A DNA stretch of 64,000 nt from Hymenoscyphus infarciens (GCA_001414345.1 LLCB01000041.1:434001-498000), one strand, 5' to 3'; counted from the first letter of the stretch, positions 23,420 to 37,760 are shown. Translations and numbers: made by a program. Notes: generated by a model from the sequence alone, not told the origin.

Positions 23420-24853
23420 TATAAGAGTAATCTTAAGAGTTAAAAAGAGAACTTAGTACTAGTAAGTGCTATCTTAAAATCAACTCTTAGTCTTAGTAAA
23501 AAAAAATAGCTTTAGTTATATTTTTCCTTATAGCGATATTACTAACTAGTGTTCTAAACTCACTTTTTACTAGGAATACTAAAAAGTACTTAATACTAGA
23601 AAATCGAGTTTCGCTTCTCTATTATTATAGAATAACTATGTCTCTTAATAATAATTTCTAATAGATATAGATAGAATATAGTCTCTTAAGTTAACTATAT
23701 CTATTTAATATTATATCTAGTAATATATTTCTAAAATAATTCTAAGAAAAGTATAAAAGTTAATTTTATAACTAAGAGATAAGATAGTTTTAGTATTCTC
23801 TTAGTAGTCTTATAGCTAAGAGTCTTTTAAAATAGACTTTTATACTTTATAATACTATTTTATAACTCTAGACTTTAAAGCTAATTTCTTTAATATTTAG
23901 AAGATATATATACTATAATTATTAAGTCTTTGAAAAGCGTATAATTTAGAAGTATTATTATAAGAAGATAATAGAGAGTTACTCTAAATCTAGTATTAAG
24001 TACTTTTTAGTATTTCTAGTAAAAAGTAAGTTTTTTAATATAAAACCTTTTAAAAAAAAGACTAAGTAAGAGAAAATATAATATATCTTATAGTATATAA
24101 TATAAACTAAGAGATATTTTTATAAGAGTCTAAGAATCTTTAGTTATATTTAGTACTAAGATAGATAGTTAAAAATTAACTTTCTAAATATAATTTAATA
24201 TACTATTACTACTAATTAAAATAGTAAGTTATTATAACTTTTAACTTTTAGATATTACTATTTATAGATTAAATAATAACTAATATAATCAAAAAACCTT
24301 TAGAAAATAGAAGAGTAAGAAGTTTAGATAATAACTTAAGAAATAGATTAAAAAAGCTCTTTTATATACTATATTATAATTATAATAGCTTATTATCTCA
24401 AATTACTAGTATTTGTAAAACTACTAATACTTATATACTAAGTGTATAAATTACTAATACTTATATAACTAAAGATACTAAAGATATTAATATCTAATAT
24501 TTATATATAAAAGAGATTAAGATTTAGATATTATATATTTAGCTTTTTAACTATTATTATTTAGTATTAGTATAACGTATTTTTAGGTTAAAAACGCTCT
24601 AAGAAGTCTTATACTCGGAGATGAAAACTCTACTATATATATAGAGAAAAGAGGTTACGTAAGACTCTCTTTTTCTATAATATATCTTCTAAGTCTAGAA
24701 GACAGCTTCCTAGGCCTATAAAAAAACCAGATTATAAAAGAACCTTTTAACTATATCGCTCTCTATTCCTATTATAGAGAAATCTACGGAGCTATATAGA
24801 TTACTTTAAACTCTTAAATAGCGATTCTTTAGATAATATTCTTAAGAGTAAGT
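23420..24853. repeat. AT-rich, RIP-like non-coding block
   Basis: Sequence is almost entirely A/T with a strong excess of TA and TAG/CTA words, and stops occur in every frame. It contains the inverted repeat listed at 23556-24033. No protein remnant could be read. Probably old transposon DNA altered by RIP. Confidence 0.6.
23556..24033. mobile_element. Inverted-repeat element, about 480 bp
   Basis: The left arm 23556-23600 and right arm 23989-24033 are inverted copies of about 45 bp with about two mismatches. Shared core: CTTTTTACTAG, then AATACTAAAAAGTACTTAATA. The interior is AT-rich and non-coding. A MITE origin is likely; no target duplication was identified. Confidence 0.6.
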
Positions 24854-25196
24854 TATAATAGCACGAAATACACATAACTACAGAAGAGGTATATAGGAGT
24901 GCGTTTGGCAGAATGACGTATGTAAATACTAGGCTCTGATACGGAAGAAAAGGCTAAACTAGCCTTTTCTAACTCTAGGAGAGTAGGCTGCTATATATAA
25001 GAGGTTCAGACGATACAAAGGGGTACGAAACCGAATAACGACATACGTCGGCTAATATAAAAGCCCGAACCCTACGAAGTACGTCTGAAAGTCCGGACGT
25101 ACGTAACCTTCCTAAATTAGACAATGCAAAACAACAACTACTGAAACACGGCATATGCCATGTAATCTCGGCTATATAGGACGGCATGCCGTTACA
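24854..25196 (-). repeat. LTR of the LARD-like family
   Basis: 343 bp. It closely matches, allowing for RIP changes, the LTRs at 45507-45821, 47569-47883, 54062-54412 and 57546-57896. Shared words include CCTATATACCTCTTC, GAGCCTAGTATC and TAGCCGACGTAT. Confidence 0.8.
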
Positions 25197-26188
25197 TCCC
25201 CCTCCTTTGAAAAAGACTCGTCCTTGACTCTGTCTATCTTATTGTTTAGGGCTGAATCGGGATAGCGTAAGTGTTGTATTGTTGTGTTGTTGTAAGTCGG
25301 TTAAGGTCTGAATCGTAGCTGACCTGGGTTCGAAGATGCTTTGTTTATTGTAATTTGTTGTAAGCGAGACGAGATGTCGAGATAGGTTTCGAATCATGAC
25401 CGTAGATGCTTGTAAAGAGACTTCGTTTCTAATCCTTTAATATTAAAAGCAAGTATTTGCGTTCGCTAAAAGAGTGTGGTCTGATCCGTCTAGCAGGTCG
25501 GAGAAAGTTCAAAGTTCAAAAAGTTCAAAAGTTCGGAGTAAAATCAGAAAAAGTTCAAAGCAGAGTCAGAGGCGAATTCAGAGTAAAGTCGGAGGTCGTC
25601 GGGTTAAGAGGCAGTGATAACTCAGTTAAGAGCTCACTTCGACAGCGTACCGATTCGCATCCGATTCGAAAGTTCAAATGAAAAAAGGACTTCTGGCCCG
25701 GCCAGAAGTGAAAGAAAGTAAAGAATGTAAGACTCTTATCAGAGTCGGTGGGGTTTCGGCTGGTCAAAGGCGAAGTTGTTTCCGAGTTGTCGAAGTTGAA
25801 ATTGTTGTCCGAAGTTCAGGACAACAAAAGGAGAGGTTTCGGCTAGTTAAATGAACTTGATGCCGAAGTTGTCGTATTGTCCGAGTAACCAGGGACAACA
25901 AAAGGGGTGGTTTCGGCTGGTCAAAAGCGAAGTTGTAGCCGAGTTGTCGTATTGCCTTGTTCCCTTTAAGGTACTTAAGGACTTAATCGTCATCTTCCGA
26001 TTTCGGAAAAAGAGTTGCTGTCAGATCGTGGGGAGTTCAGAGCTAAATCAGACAAGGAGGGAGGGGTGTTTTGAACTAAAGTGCTAATATCGATAGGCGT
26101 GGTCGTTTCTGAATATTCAGTGCTTCGGTGTCTCTCCTTATCCAGGGTTGTAATTCCAGCGTCTCTTAAGCGCAGCAGACGCGTTTAT
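24854..26188 (-). mobile_element. Truncated non-coding LTR retrotransposon (LARD-like), 3' part
   Basis: The element reads on the minus strand. Its LTR (24854-25196, 343 bp) starts TGTAACGGCATGCCGTCC and ends GTGCTATTATA in that orientation. It is preceded by a purine tract (complement of 25197-25211). Internal sequence from 25197 to 26188 has no pol. It holds GTTCAAAG-type short repeats and three diverged copies of a block containing GGTTTCGGCTGGTCAAA and GACAACAAAAGG. It is much less RIP-mutated than its neighbours. It ends at the hAT terminal repeat at 26189; the rest of the element is missing. Related copies lie at 45507 and 54062. Confidence 0.75.
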
Positions 26189-26504
26189 CAGTGTTTTAGG
26201 TTTCCCCGCCTAATCTATTATCCTATCCTTTCTTAACGATCCTTCTCCTTCCTACCTCTATTTTAAGGCTATCTCACCTAATCCTATCCTAATATATTAC
26301 TTCTCCTAACTACTCTAATCCTATTCTAAAATTTATTCCGTCTATCCTTTCCTATCTAAGGTATTAAGGTAGTCTTTCCTAGCCTATAGAGGAGGCTAGG
26401 CAGGGTATATACTAGCCTTAAATATATTATTTATAGTATTATTAGTAGATTTAGTAAGAGTAGTACTACCTAAGAAAAGTATATAATATTAGTCTCTAAT
26501 TAGT

Positions 26505-26634
26505 TATTAAATATCTATATCTATTATATAATATAGGTCTTTTTAAACCCTCTTATATATAAGTAGAGAGTAATTCCTCTCTAGAATTACTTAAGTAATA
26601 TAATTATATTAAACCTTATACTATTCTTTTAATA
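26505..26634 (+). repeat. 5' LTR of the copia element
   Basis: 130 bp, matching 34291-34420 with only a few differences, most of them transitions. The sequence just inside (GGTTATAAGC) may be a decayed tRNA primer-binding site. Confidence 0.85.
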
Positions 26635-26999
26635 GGTTATAAGCTTAGAATTCTACTCTAGACTTATTAATTAAATTACTACTAAATCTTTAAATAATTC
26701 CTTAACCTAGTATAAGTATATTCTACTAATAGATATATAAGTTATTATAATTTAAAAATAGGATCTCTTATATCTATTATACCTAGTATTACTACTTCTA
26801 ATTTATTCTAATATATATTATAATAAAAATACTAAGATATCTAAGTACTAAAATACTAAGTTAACCTCTAACCTAGTCTATATAGCTCTCTAGTAGTAAA
26901 AAACTTAGTAATCTTAAAAAAGTTAAAAAACACTAACTTCTTAATATACTACTTAGATAGCTTATAAAATTATATTAATATAAGTAAAAATTTTAAAAT

Positions 27000-29900
27000 A
27001 AATATATTAAAAGAAATAAGGTCTTAGAAGATTACTAATAGCTAATTTAAAATAAGTTAAGAAAGGCTAAGAGTAGTCTTAAGAAGGCGCTTCCTAGCTT
27101 ATTAAATAATAAAGAAGATAAGATAGTACTTACTTATATTATACTTTAAGCTTAATCTTTTTCTCTATTATACTTAAACTCTTCTTTAAACTTATTCTAA
27201 ATACTTCTATAAAGATAATCTACTTAAAGACTTTAACTATATACTCTTAGAATCTAAATCTAAAACTAAATCTAAAACTAATACTAGCTCTAATATTACT
27301 AAATTATCCTTATTAGAAAACGAACTTCTTTCTTCTCTTTTAAGCTTTATAAATATCTTTAAACTCTATACTAAAGAACCTTTACCTATTACTTCTATCT
27401 TCTCTACTCCTAGCCTACCTAGTTCTTCTTAATTATATCTACTAAAAATTAAACTTAGAATAATATCTAAGAGCTTAATAAAGCTAACTAGACTAAATAA
27501 GAAAGATAAGTTATTAATAGCCTCTATATTAAAGACTACTACTATAAGTAGCTTATTACTTATAAGAAGTAGTAACTAGATACTCTCTTAGTAGTATAAG
27601 TTATAAGTCTTAAATAAGCTACTATCTTAAAGCTAATAGTAGCTAAGAAGAAAGAATATAAAAAGAAGGATAAAGAATAGATTAAATTCTTAGATATTAG
27701 ATCCTATATAATATATAATAAGTATAGCTTTTTAGCTAAGAACTATATTAAGAATAATAATAATAATGTTTTATAACTTCTTATAAAACTTAAAAATAGA
27801 TTTTAGTCTAAAGGATTAGTATAATTTAATTAACTTATAAGTAAGCTCTTATTCTTATAGCTTAACGTCTTTACCTCTATCTAAGAGTATAACTCTTAGT
27901 TTCTCTAGATCGATTATAAGCTCTTACTTATCTTACTAGATACTAAACTTAAAGATTCTTAGTTTAGCTAACTCTATATATTTAGCCTTACTCTAGTATA
28001 TAATACTTTTAAAGGATATTAGGTCTAGACTTATAACTACGTTAATAATACTAGCTATATTACACCTATTAGTAAACTTATAATAGTAGTCTAAAAGGAG
28101 GAATAGTATATAACTATAGATACTAATAATATAATAATAGGTATACTTACTTATAAATAATCTAGAACTAATAAAATACTAAAATATATATATTATAGAA
28201 AAATATATTATCTAGAAGTAAACTATATTAAGAAATATTCTTATCTAAAGCTAGCTTATAATAAGTAAATAGCTAATAAGGTAGCTATAAACGTAAGAAG
28301 CGTCCTTACTTTTAAAGCGATATTTAGAATCAGAAAAAGAAGTTAAAAGATAAGAATACTAAGACTACTACTATAGTATTTATAAGACTATTAGTTATTA
28401 ACTAAAATAATAAAGCCGACTACTACTCTATCTCTTATTAAGCCTAGATAGTATATCTTATACTAAATCTTAAAGTACTAAGAGCCTTAACGTCTAAATC
28501 CTTATTATAAAGATAGATTATTAATAGTAAGTACTCTAAATCTATCTATTACTAGAAGTTACTTTTTATAAATCTAAGGCTCTTAGACTCTAATAAACTA
28601 TAAGTAGTAGTAGATATTAGTAGAATATAATTACTTATTATTTTTAAAAGAATAGTAAAGTTAGTTATAGAAATAGAAACTAGACTATAAATACTACTAC
28701 TCTCTAATATACTCTACTACTCTACTCTAGAAGCTAATCTTCTTTCTTTCTTATAACTACTAAATAAAAGACTCTAGATAGACTTATAAAAAATATATAA
28801 ATATATTTAAACTCTACTAAATACTAAAAACTTATATATCTATAAACTTACTATTAAAGGCAACTTCTAGATATTAATACTAAGAACTCTTTCTAGTATT
28901 ATAATTTAGCTTATAGAGTATAAAGAACTTCTAGTACTTCTAAGCTAATATAAGCTTCTACTACGCTCTTACCTATATTCTAAAATATTAGCTAAAGCTT
29001 AGATCGTCTATACTAATAAGCTAGTAAATATAACTTAGTATACTTACTTAGGACATATAAGTAATAAAGTAATTAAGATACTTTATAAAAGATCTTATAA
29101 TATAAATAAAAAGATATATATAGAAGGCTATACTTATACTACTTATATAGAAGAGCGTATAAAATTAGTTTCTTATTTAGGCTATATAGAGCTTAGACGT
29201 TACTTTATAGAATTAGTATATATAGATATTATAGAACCTTTAAAATCTAGACTATTTAGTTTTTAATACTAAGTATACTTTTATTATAATAAAATAAAAG
29301 ACGTAGAAGCTTATAGTATAAAATATAAAAGTAATATATTAGCTTATTTTAAGGAATATAAAGCTATCTATAAGCGCTTTAAATAATAGATTTATTATAT
29401 TTATAGTAATAATAGAAGTAAATATATTAGTACTACTTTTAGTAAATATCTTAAGAAAGAAGGTATTATACTTAAAACTATAATTCTAAATAATCCTAAG
29501 ATAAATAGAGCTATTAAACGCCTAGGCTAAACCTTATAGTAGATAGTAGAGATAATAAGAAGATACTATCTTAACTTTTATATTAACTACTTTTAGTTTA
29601 AATTATTATAAACCTTTATCTATCTTTATTAAAGACATATTTATATAGCTATTAAAATTTCTCTTTTTAAAGCTATTACTAGCTTATACTCTTATATTAA
29701 CTATTTAAGAATTATAAAGTTATAGTATATAGTTCTTAAAAATAAGCTTAAAAAGAGTAAGTTTAAAGAGGCTTAAACTTTTTCTAGACGTCTAATAAGC
29801 TATAAAGGAGATTATATTAAGTAGATTTAGACTATTAATAAGAAAATCGTTTAAGCTAATAATATTTATATTAATAAAATATAAGTTAACTTATAAGAAA

Positions 29901-32130
29901 AAGAACTAGTACTTAAAGTCTCTACTTCTAAGATTACTTTAAACTAACGACTTAATAAAGTAGATTCTAATTAATAATAAAGTAAGATAGTTAATCTTAA
30001 AGCTAACTTTATATTTAAAATTAAAAGAGTTATTATAGATACTACTAAAGTAGTTATAAAGCTAATTAAAGAGTCTTATAAATATAAGTTATAGACTATT
30101 AGTAGAATATACTAGTAGGAGATAAAAGATAAAAGACTTATATCTCTAAAAAGAAGAGGTTAAATAAAGAAACTATAAGTATATCTAAGACTAGACTACT
30201 TACTACTTTTATCTAAGCTTAAAAGCTCTAGATTTATAGAACTATCTAATAATTTAGAAAACAATATCTTAATACTTTATTAAAATAAAGAAGTAATACC
30301 TTTATCTACTCTATTATTACTACTAAAGCTAATAATTATTATATACTATAATCTAGCTATACTTACTACTATAAGAGTATTAAAGTTATAAGTATATTAG
30401 AAGTTATAACTCTTTATAGATAATAATAGCTTTAATCTTAGTAGTTTAAAAACCTTACTAGATAATATAGTAGACTATATAGACGACTATAGCCTTTAAC
30501 TAGTACTTCTATCTAACCTACTACTATTTACTTTTATTTATTAACTAATTAATAAGACTTACTTTATAGTAGTACTACTAGCCTAGGTATAAAATAACAT
30601 TTTTAAGCTCTAAATCTATAAATAGGCCTATATATATACTAAAGTCTAAAAGTAGATAGAAGCTAAAAATAAGAAGATTAATTCTATTAAGGAAAATAGT
30701 ATCTAAGAGAAGGTTAAGAGACTTATAAACTAAAGAGTCTTTATAAGTAGATAGGTTTATAAACTTAAAATAAGTAATAAAGGCTAGATTATTTAGTATA
30801 AGATTTACTAGGTAGTTTATAGCTTTAAATAAAAAGAAGGTATTAACTTTAATAAAACTTTTACTACTATTATAAAGCTTATAAGCTATAAACTTATATT
30901 TACAATTACTACTACCTTAAACTAGGAGATTAAGTAAATAGATATAAAAACTATATTCTTATATAAGAATATTAAAGAAGAAGTCTATATAGAGTTTCCT
31001 AATAGTAGAGAGGATAGTATAAAAGTCTATAAACTTAAAAAGGTACTTTATAATCTAAAGTAGGTATCTAAAGTCTAGTATAATACTCTCTATAGTTTCT
31101 TAAAAACCTTAGGTTTTAAACCTCTTAATATAGATACTAGCGTCTTTTATTATAAAGATATTATTATTATAGCTTATATTAATAACCTTCTTATTATTAG
31201 AAGATTAATATAAGAAATTAATAAAGTAAAAAAGATATTAAATACTTATTTTAAAATATTAGATCTTAGTCTAGTAGCTTATTATTTAAGTATAATAGTA
31301 ACTTAAGATAGAGAACGTTAAATACTTTACTTAGAATAATAAGCCTATATTAAGAAAATACTATAAGATTTTAATATACTTAATATAAAGATATATTATA
31401 TACTAATAGAGGCTAATAATTACCTTATAGCTACTTTTAAAGACTATAAAAGCTTTAAACCTTTTAGATAATAATACTAATTAGCTATTAGTTCTCTTAT
31501 ATATACTATACTTAATACTTAACTAGATATTATCTACTCTATATCTATTATAAGTAGATTCTTATCTAATCTAACTAATAAATATTAAATAGTAGTAAAA
31601 CAAATTATATATTATCTTAAAAGTACTATAAACTATAACTTAGTATTTTAAAATAAGCTTAAGAGACTTATAAGCTATTTAGATATTAACTAGGCTAGAT
31701 ATTATAAAACTAGATAATCTACTTCTAGATACCTTTTTAATATTAGTAGTAGTACTATCTTATAATTATTTAAAAGATAGGCTATAGTCTTACTATTCTT
31801 ATATAAAGTAGAACTTAAAAGAGAGATAAATACTATAAATAAAGCTATTTAGCTATAATGTTTCTTAGACTAGCTTATCTTAGAGACTAAACTAAGAGTT
31901 ACTATAGTAATCCTCTATAATAATTAAAGAGTTATAATACTTATAAAAAACTCTATTTACTATAACTATACTAAGTATATTACTACTTAAGATACTAAGA
32001 TTAGAGAAATATAAGCTAAAAAATATATAAACCTTATATTTATTAGTATAAAAGAGTAAGTAGTAGATAGACTTATAAAACCCCTTTCTAGAAATACTTT
32101 TAAAAAGTTCTAATTCTTAATAGATATTAA
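27000..32130 (+). pseudogene. Copia gag-pol, RIP-destroyed
   Basis: Translation shows ordered remnants broken by many stops. A zinc knuckle lies at 28185-28226 with CCHC spacing, where Cys and His codons have become Tyr codons (pattern Y-x2-Y-x4-Y-x4-Y). The integrase core is at about 29160-29900 (VYIDIIEPLKS and downstream). The reverse transcriptase is at about 30930-31260 (IKTIFLYKNIKEEVYIEFPN, KLKKVLYNLK, and IIAYINNLLII in place of the YVDDLL box). RNase H and the C-terminus are at about 31700-32110 (EINTINKAI, IKPLSRNTFKKF). Loss of Trp, Cys and Gln codons to stop or Tyr fits G:C to A:T mutation by RIP. Confidence 0.85.
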
Positions 32131-34290
32131 GAAGAGAGGTATCTAAAAGCTTAATAGAGTACTACTATTATCTTATACTTACTTAAAATACTATAGAGCT
32201 ATATTTAATACTTTAAAGAAAATAAAGAAAGATTATATAATATACTTTTTATATTTATACTATTATATCTTTAGATACTAAAAAATAGACCTAGTACTTA
32301 AAAAACGTTTTTTATTATAGTTTTTAAAAGTTATATAACTATATAATATAAATTATAAGAAGAGATTATATTACTAAGACTAATAATTTATATTATATAG
32401 TTAACTACCTAGTACTCTAGCTATTATACTAATTATCTATATATACTTAATACTTAAAATATCTTATAATTAACTCTTTTTATTATTTATAAATTATCTT
32501 TTTAAATACTTACTCTATTTAAAAAATATTAAATACTAGAATTACTCTAAATATAACTCTTAAGAAGTTAAAAGCTATTACTCTCTTAAAAGAACTCTTT
32601 TTTAACTTTATAGATATTAATATTTAATATTTAAAACTTCTATTACTTAAAAGTCTAAAAACTAACTCTACTAGTTATAATATCTAGTATTATCTATTTA
32701 AAATTAATAGTACTTATAATAGAGTATACTTATCTTACTAGATTATATAATACTTTATTATTTATTATATAAAGTAAGAAAAGGTAAACTAGTAAGATAA
32801 TATAAATAAGTACTACTCTCTATTTAAATACTTTTTATATATTTTTAGTCTAGACTAAACTAAGTTTTAAGATATAATTATTATATTTATAGTTACTTAG
32901 ATAGAAACCTAGGTTAAAATAAACTAGTTATAATACCTTACTATACTATAGTATACCTAGGTTATAATTATTAAATAAAAACTCTTTATAAGTTTATAAC
33001 TTCTTATTCTAGATACTAATACTAAAGTTAAGTATTAAAATACTAATATTATCTCTTTTATAAGTTTACTTAGTATATAAAGAAAATTTATTAACTATTT
33101 ATAAAAGAATAAAAGTATAAAAAACCTTAATATTTAGATTAGTAGAAAAGGTAATACTAGCTTAGTTAAAAGATGTTTAGCTATCTTAAGTTACTTTATT
33201 TAAAACCTTACTAATAACTAGGACTACTCTAAATAGTAGTCTTAGAGTCCTAGTTACCTTAAAGCTACTAGTTTTAAATAGGTTACTCTTAGTACTTAAA
33301 TTAACTCTTATAACTATACTCTCTTTATTAGAGTACTAATAAATAAAGTTATTAATCTTTATTCTTAAAAGCTCTTAAAAGAAAGAAAACCTATTCTAGT
33401 AGACCTAGCTTAGAATAACTCTAAGAGTAAATAAGCTTCTAATAACTACTCTAAGTATAAGAGTACTAATTTAGATAATATTAAAGATAAGGATATAGAA
33501 CCTATAAAAGTAGTAGAAGCTATAGAAGTAGTAGAATCTATAAAAGTAGTAGAACCTATAAAAGTAGTAGAATCTATAGAAGTAGTAGAACCTATAAGAG
33601 TAATAGAAGTAATAGAACCTATAAAAGATATATTACTACTTACTATATAAAGTCTTAAAATTAAGCTATTTCTAAAACGCTATTATCCTAATACTCTACT
33701 ACTTCTACTATACTAGACATCTATTATACTTTTTAAAGAAGCTTTTTAGATACTACTCTAACTTTTACTAATAAAGCCTACTAATATTATATATACTAAG
33801 TATAAAGAACTCTTAATTAAACGTTTTACTAGTATATAAAAGTATATTAAAAATAATAGTACTAAGTATCTACTTAGTATTAATTAATTAATTAAAGTTA
33901 AAGTTAAGCCTAGTACTAATATACTTAAAAGATAAGATAAGAATATAAAGTATAAGTAACTTCTTATATATTTAAGAGAGTATATTAAGAATTAACTAAA
34001 CTAGCTAATAGATTTCTACTATATTCTAGATAACTATAACTATATAAATAATATAAGTATAGAAAGAGATACTATATTAAGTAACTTAACTATAAAAGGC
34101 GTCTTAGTATATATTATAAATATAAAAGAAGAGGATAAAGTTAATACCTTAAATTAACTTCTTAAAGAACTTTAATTAGTCTTCTTACTTATATATTCTT
34201 CTCTAGCTTTTTATTCTTTAAAGGTTTTAGTTAAAAGTTTATTAAAGTATATTAGTATTATAATCTAAGAGTATTTAGATTAAGTAGAAG
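32131..34290 (+). other. Extra 2.1-kb segment between copia pol and 3' LTR
   Basis: AT-rich, inside the copia element. It contains a run of near-repeats at 33495-33625 built from units such as GAACCTATAAAAGTAGTAG that translate as E-P-I-K-V-V and E-S-I-E-V-V in one open frame, suggesting a former coding region. No domain is recognised. It could be an additional ORF, a captured sequence or a further insertion. Confidence 0.45.
33495..33625 (+). repeat. Short degenerate tandem repeat, coding-like
   Basis: About seven units of 15-21 bp (variants of GTAGTAGAACCTATAAAA) stay in frame and encode alternating EPIKVV/ESIEVV-like units. Unit lengths are multiples of three. Confidence 0.7.
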
Positions 34291-34420
34291 TATTAAATAT
34301 CTATATCTATTATATAATATAAGTCTTTCTAAACTCTCTTATATATAAGTAGAGAGTAATTTCTCTCTAGAATTACTTAAGTAATATAATTATATTAAAC
34401 CTTATATTATTCTTTTAATA
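34291..34420 (+). repeat. 3' LTR of the copia element
   Basis: 130 bp direct repeat of 26505-26634, followed by the TTAGT target duplication at 34421-34425. Confidence 0.85.
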
Positions 34421-34429
34421 TTAGTACTT

Positions 34430-37400
34430 AAAAATAGAGGTTTTATTATAGTAAATTAAGTACCTAGTAGAATACTTAATTTAGTACTATTTACTATTAT
34501 TTATATTTAAGCTTTAACTAGTTTTTAAATAATATATTAATAATATTAATTATACTCTTTAATACTTATATTATATAATAATATAAGATATATATATTAT
34601 ATATTACTCCTCTTATTATTTATTATTTTAATTATTACTAATATAAACTACTCTTTTTTCTATAAATATTCTAGCCTAGCTAATACTTAAATACCTACTC
34701 TCTCTTAGTCTACCTCTTCTTAATCTACTTCTTCTTAATCTATCTCTTTTTAATCTACTTCTTCTCTTTTTTAATTATTTAAAATAATTATTATTAATAA
34801 TAGTAAATCTAACTTTATAATAGTAATATTTAGTAAAACACTTATACTCTTTAAATAAGAAGTACTATTAATATATATACTTAAAATAGTAGTAGATAAT
34901 ACTATATTTAAGCTTATATTAGCTTAAATTTTTAGAAAGTACTAAAAGAAAAGAGGTTACTTCTACTATATTAAGTATAATCTATATAAACTTAAAAGGT
35001 TAAAAAAGAGTATATAATACTAAAAATATACTTTAGAATTAATTTATATAAGTAAAAGTTAGTTTAAACTTTTAAAAGAGAGTATTTATAATTAATATAC
35101 TAATAACTTTAAGATTCTAACTCTAAAAGCTAATACTAGTATAATAGACACTTTTAGAAGTATATTTAGTACTCTAAGATTTAATATCTTATAATAAATT
35201 TAGAGAATAAAGTAATATATCTTTAAATTAAGTATAATATTATAAAGAGTAGTAAAAAGACTTTATAAGAGTATTTAATAAAAAAGGAGGCTATTAATAA
35301 TATTATAAATATAATAACTTATAAAGAGAAGAAGAGAGTAGTAAATCTTATTTTAGCTATTAAATTTAAATCTTTTAAGAATATACTAATTACTTAGATT
35401 ATAGTATACTAATTATTAATATTTATTACTATTAGTAGTATATTTATAGAGCTTCTTTAGACTATATACTCTTCTATTTATAAGTTACTTTCTAGCTTTT
35501 CTAATATAATATAAGAGTAGATTATTAATATATTTAAGTATTAGAAGTAGTATATAAAAGAGAACTTATACTAAGTAATTAATAAGATATACTTCTCTTT
35601 TAATCTTTAAACATTATCTAATTATCTTATACTAATAGAAGTAGTAGTATACTATATTAATAAGAGTAGAAGAAACTAGTTAGTAAGTAGTATTATTCCT
35701 AGCTCTATATATATAAGCCTACCTCTTTTATTAATATTATTTTCTTATTATCTACTATACTAATTTAATTCCTTTTTATATATTTAAATAACTCTTATAA
35801 TATACTACTTAAATATCTAAAAAGTTATTACTTTAATAGTATTATTAATTTAATTTTAATTATATAGTATAGCTTAAGTTTAAGATATTAGAGTATATAT
35901 AAGCTCTAATCTTAGCTAGATAATAGGTCTTAGTATTTTTAAAATATTATAAACTAGTTTAAAACTAATAGTTTATTTTCTTAATAACTATTATACTTTT
36001 TTATAATATTTTAATACTTTTAAATAGTCTTAAACTAGAGTTATTTAATAATATAAAAATATTATAAATAAGTATAATAGTTATTAAGAAAATAAACTTT
36101 AAGCTTAACTAGAAAGTCTTAGTTTTATAGACTTCTAAGTCTTAAAAGTTAGTACTTTTTAGCTAACTTTAAGTATTACTTTTAAACTTTTATTATAATC
36201 TAATAACTTAAAAGCGTTTATATAAGAGAGAATTAAGTAGAGTTAGTTATATAGGTTATTAAGAAGTATAATATAAAGTATAAAATAGGCTAGTTTATAA
36301 CTAATAATATACTAAATAATAATACTTATCTAGATATTATTACTAAGAGGTTCTTATCTTACTTTACTTTTAAATAACGAAAAGTATAATGTTTATAATA
36401 CTTTAGATATATTATAAATCTTAAAGTAAAAGCCTTTTTTTATAAGGCTAAATTTAATACTTTTAAAGTAAAAAGTAATAGTACTAGATTAAATTCTAAT
36501 TTAATTAAGAAGCTAAATACCTAGTAAAAGTATAGCTTTATTAGTAAGCTTTATAATATTATTTATTATATTATAGAATTACTTTAATAGTGTTAATAAT
36601 TCTAAGCTATAAAGAATAATTTTATAGCTTTTAAAGAGTCTTATAATTACTTATAATTAGTAAAAGATAATACTACTTAGTAGAATTCTCTTTATTCTAT
36701 AATCTAATATACTTTATAAGTATAGAGCTAAATTAACTTATTTTACTTATATAACTCTAGTACTATTTATAAAAGTAATTATAAGGTAAAAGCTACCTAA
36801 GCTAAATAATAATAAGATAATTATAATACTTAATTATCTTATAATATCCTTATCTTTAGTAATTAGAATACTCTTAAAGAAGTTATATAAATTCTAAAGC
36901 CTTTTTATAATTATATAATATATATATAAGATACTAAATAGTCTACTAATTAAGATATAGCTTCTAATTATCTTATTATCTTAAATAGATTAGTAGAGTA
37001 TATATATAATATATAAGATAAATTTAGAATATAAGATAATAAAGATTATATCTACTAATACTTTAATAATTACTAGATAAAGATTAATAAATACTTTCTT
37101 AAAACTAAGAATACTCTAATATATTATACCTTAATTATAATTACTTCTAAGATAAAGTTTAAGTAGTTTTAGTATAAGTAGAGGGATATAAGTTAGTAGA
37201 AAGATATAAACTATTTAGATTTATAGGTATTATAAGCTAATAGATATATTAGAGAGGTTTAGATAGAATATAAGGATCTTATAATACTTTAAGATAATAA
37301 TATTAGAGGTAAAAGAGCTTAGTTACTAAACGACTTTAAAAGAGATATAAATATAGTTATAATATATAACTCTATAGAGGATAATCCTCTTAATATATAG

Positions 37401-37760
37401 TTCTACTAAAAGCTCTTCTACTTTAATATATATAAAAGTTTACTTTAATACTAGTATTATATACTTAAATTAAAAGCTATATATTACTTTACTTAATTAG
37501 GATTAGATATAGTCTTAATTTCTATAATAAGTAATAATTATAAGAGAGTATTCTCTTAAGCTAAACTACTTATTATAGAGTAAAGGAATTACTTTTAACC
37601 TAATATAATAGAGGTAACTTAGTACCTCTAAGTATAGATTATTATAGACTAAAAATTATAAGAGAAGTAGAGAAAAAAGGACTTAGAAGGTAAGTAGTAG
37701 AATAAAAAGAATTAGGTTATTACTAATCTACTAGAATAATACTATAATTTAGGTATAATA
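34430..37760 (+). pseudogene. hAT transposase remnant, RIP-destroyed
   Basis: Near 37500-37720 the plus strand reads as the hAT C-terminal dimerisation domain: LDIVLISIISNNYKRVFS, a stop at a likely Trp/Gln position, AKLLII, then RNYF and NIIEVT. This corresponds to the family pattern in which an IPxMS...ERxFSxA core is followed by RxxL and IE/ECL. Stops at TAG and TAA are frequent throughout. The N-terminal zinc-finger region cannot be read with confidence. Confidence 0.65.

Larger units (their letters stand above)
26505..34420 (+). mobile_element. Ty1/copia retrotransposon with 130-bp LTRs
   Basis: Direct LTRs of 130 bp at 26505-26634 and 34291-34420 start TATTAAATATC (probably TGTTAAATATC before RIP) and end TTCTTTTAATA. 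A perfect TTAGT target duplication flanks the element at 26500-26504 and 34421-34425. Internal order is gag zinc knuckle, protease region, integrase, reverse transcriptase, RNase H, which is copia order. At 7.9 kb it is long for copia because about 2.1 kb lies between RNase H and the 3' LTR. It is inserted in the hAT element. Confidence 0.88.

Noticed and set aside
33495..33625. CRISPR-like regularly spaced repeats
   Set aside because: The units are degenerate, contiguous and in frame without spacers; they are coding-type repeats within a retroelement of a fungus.
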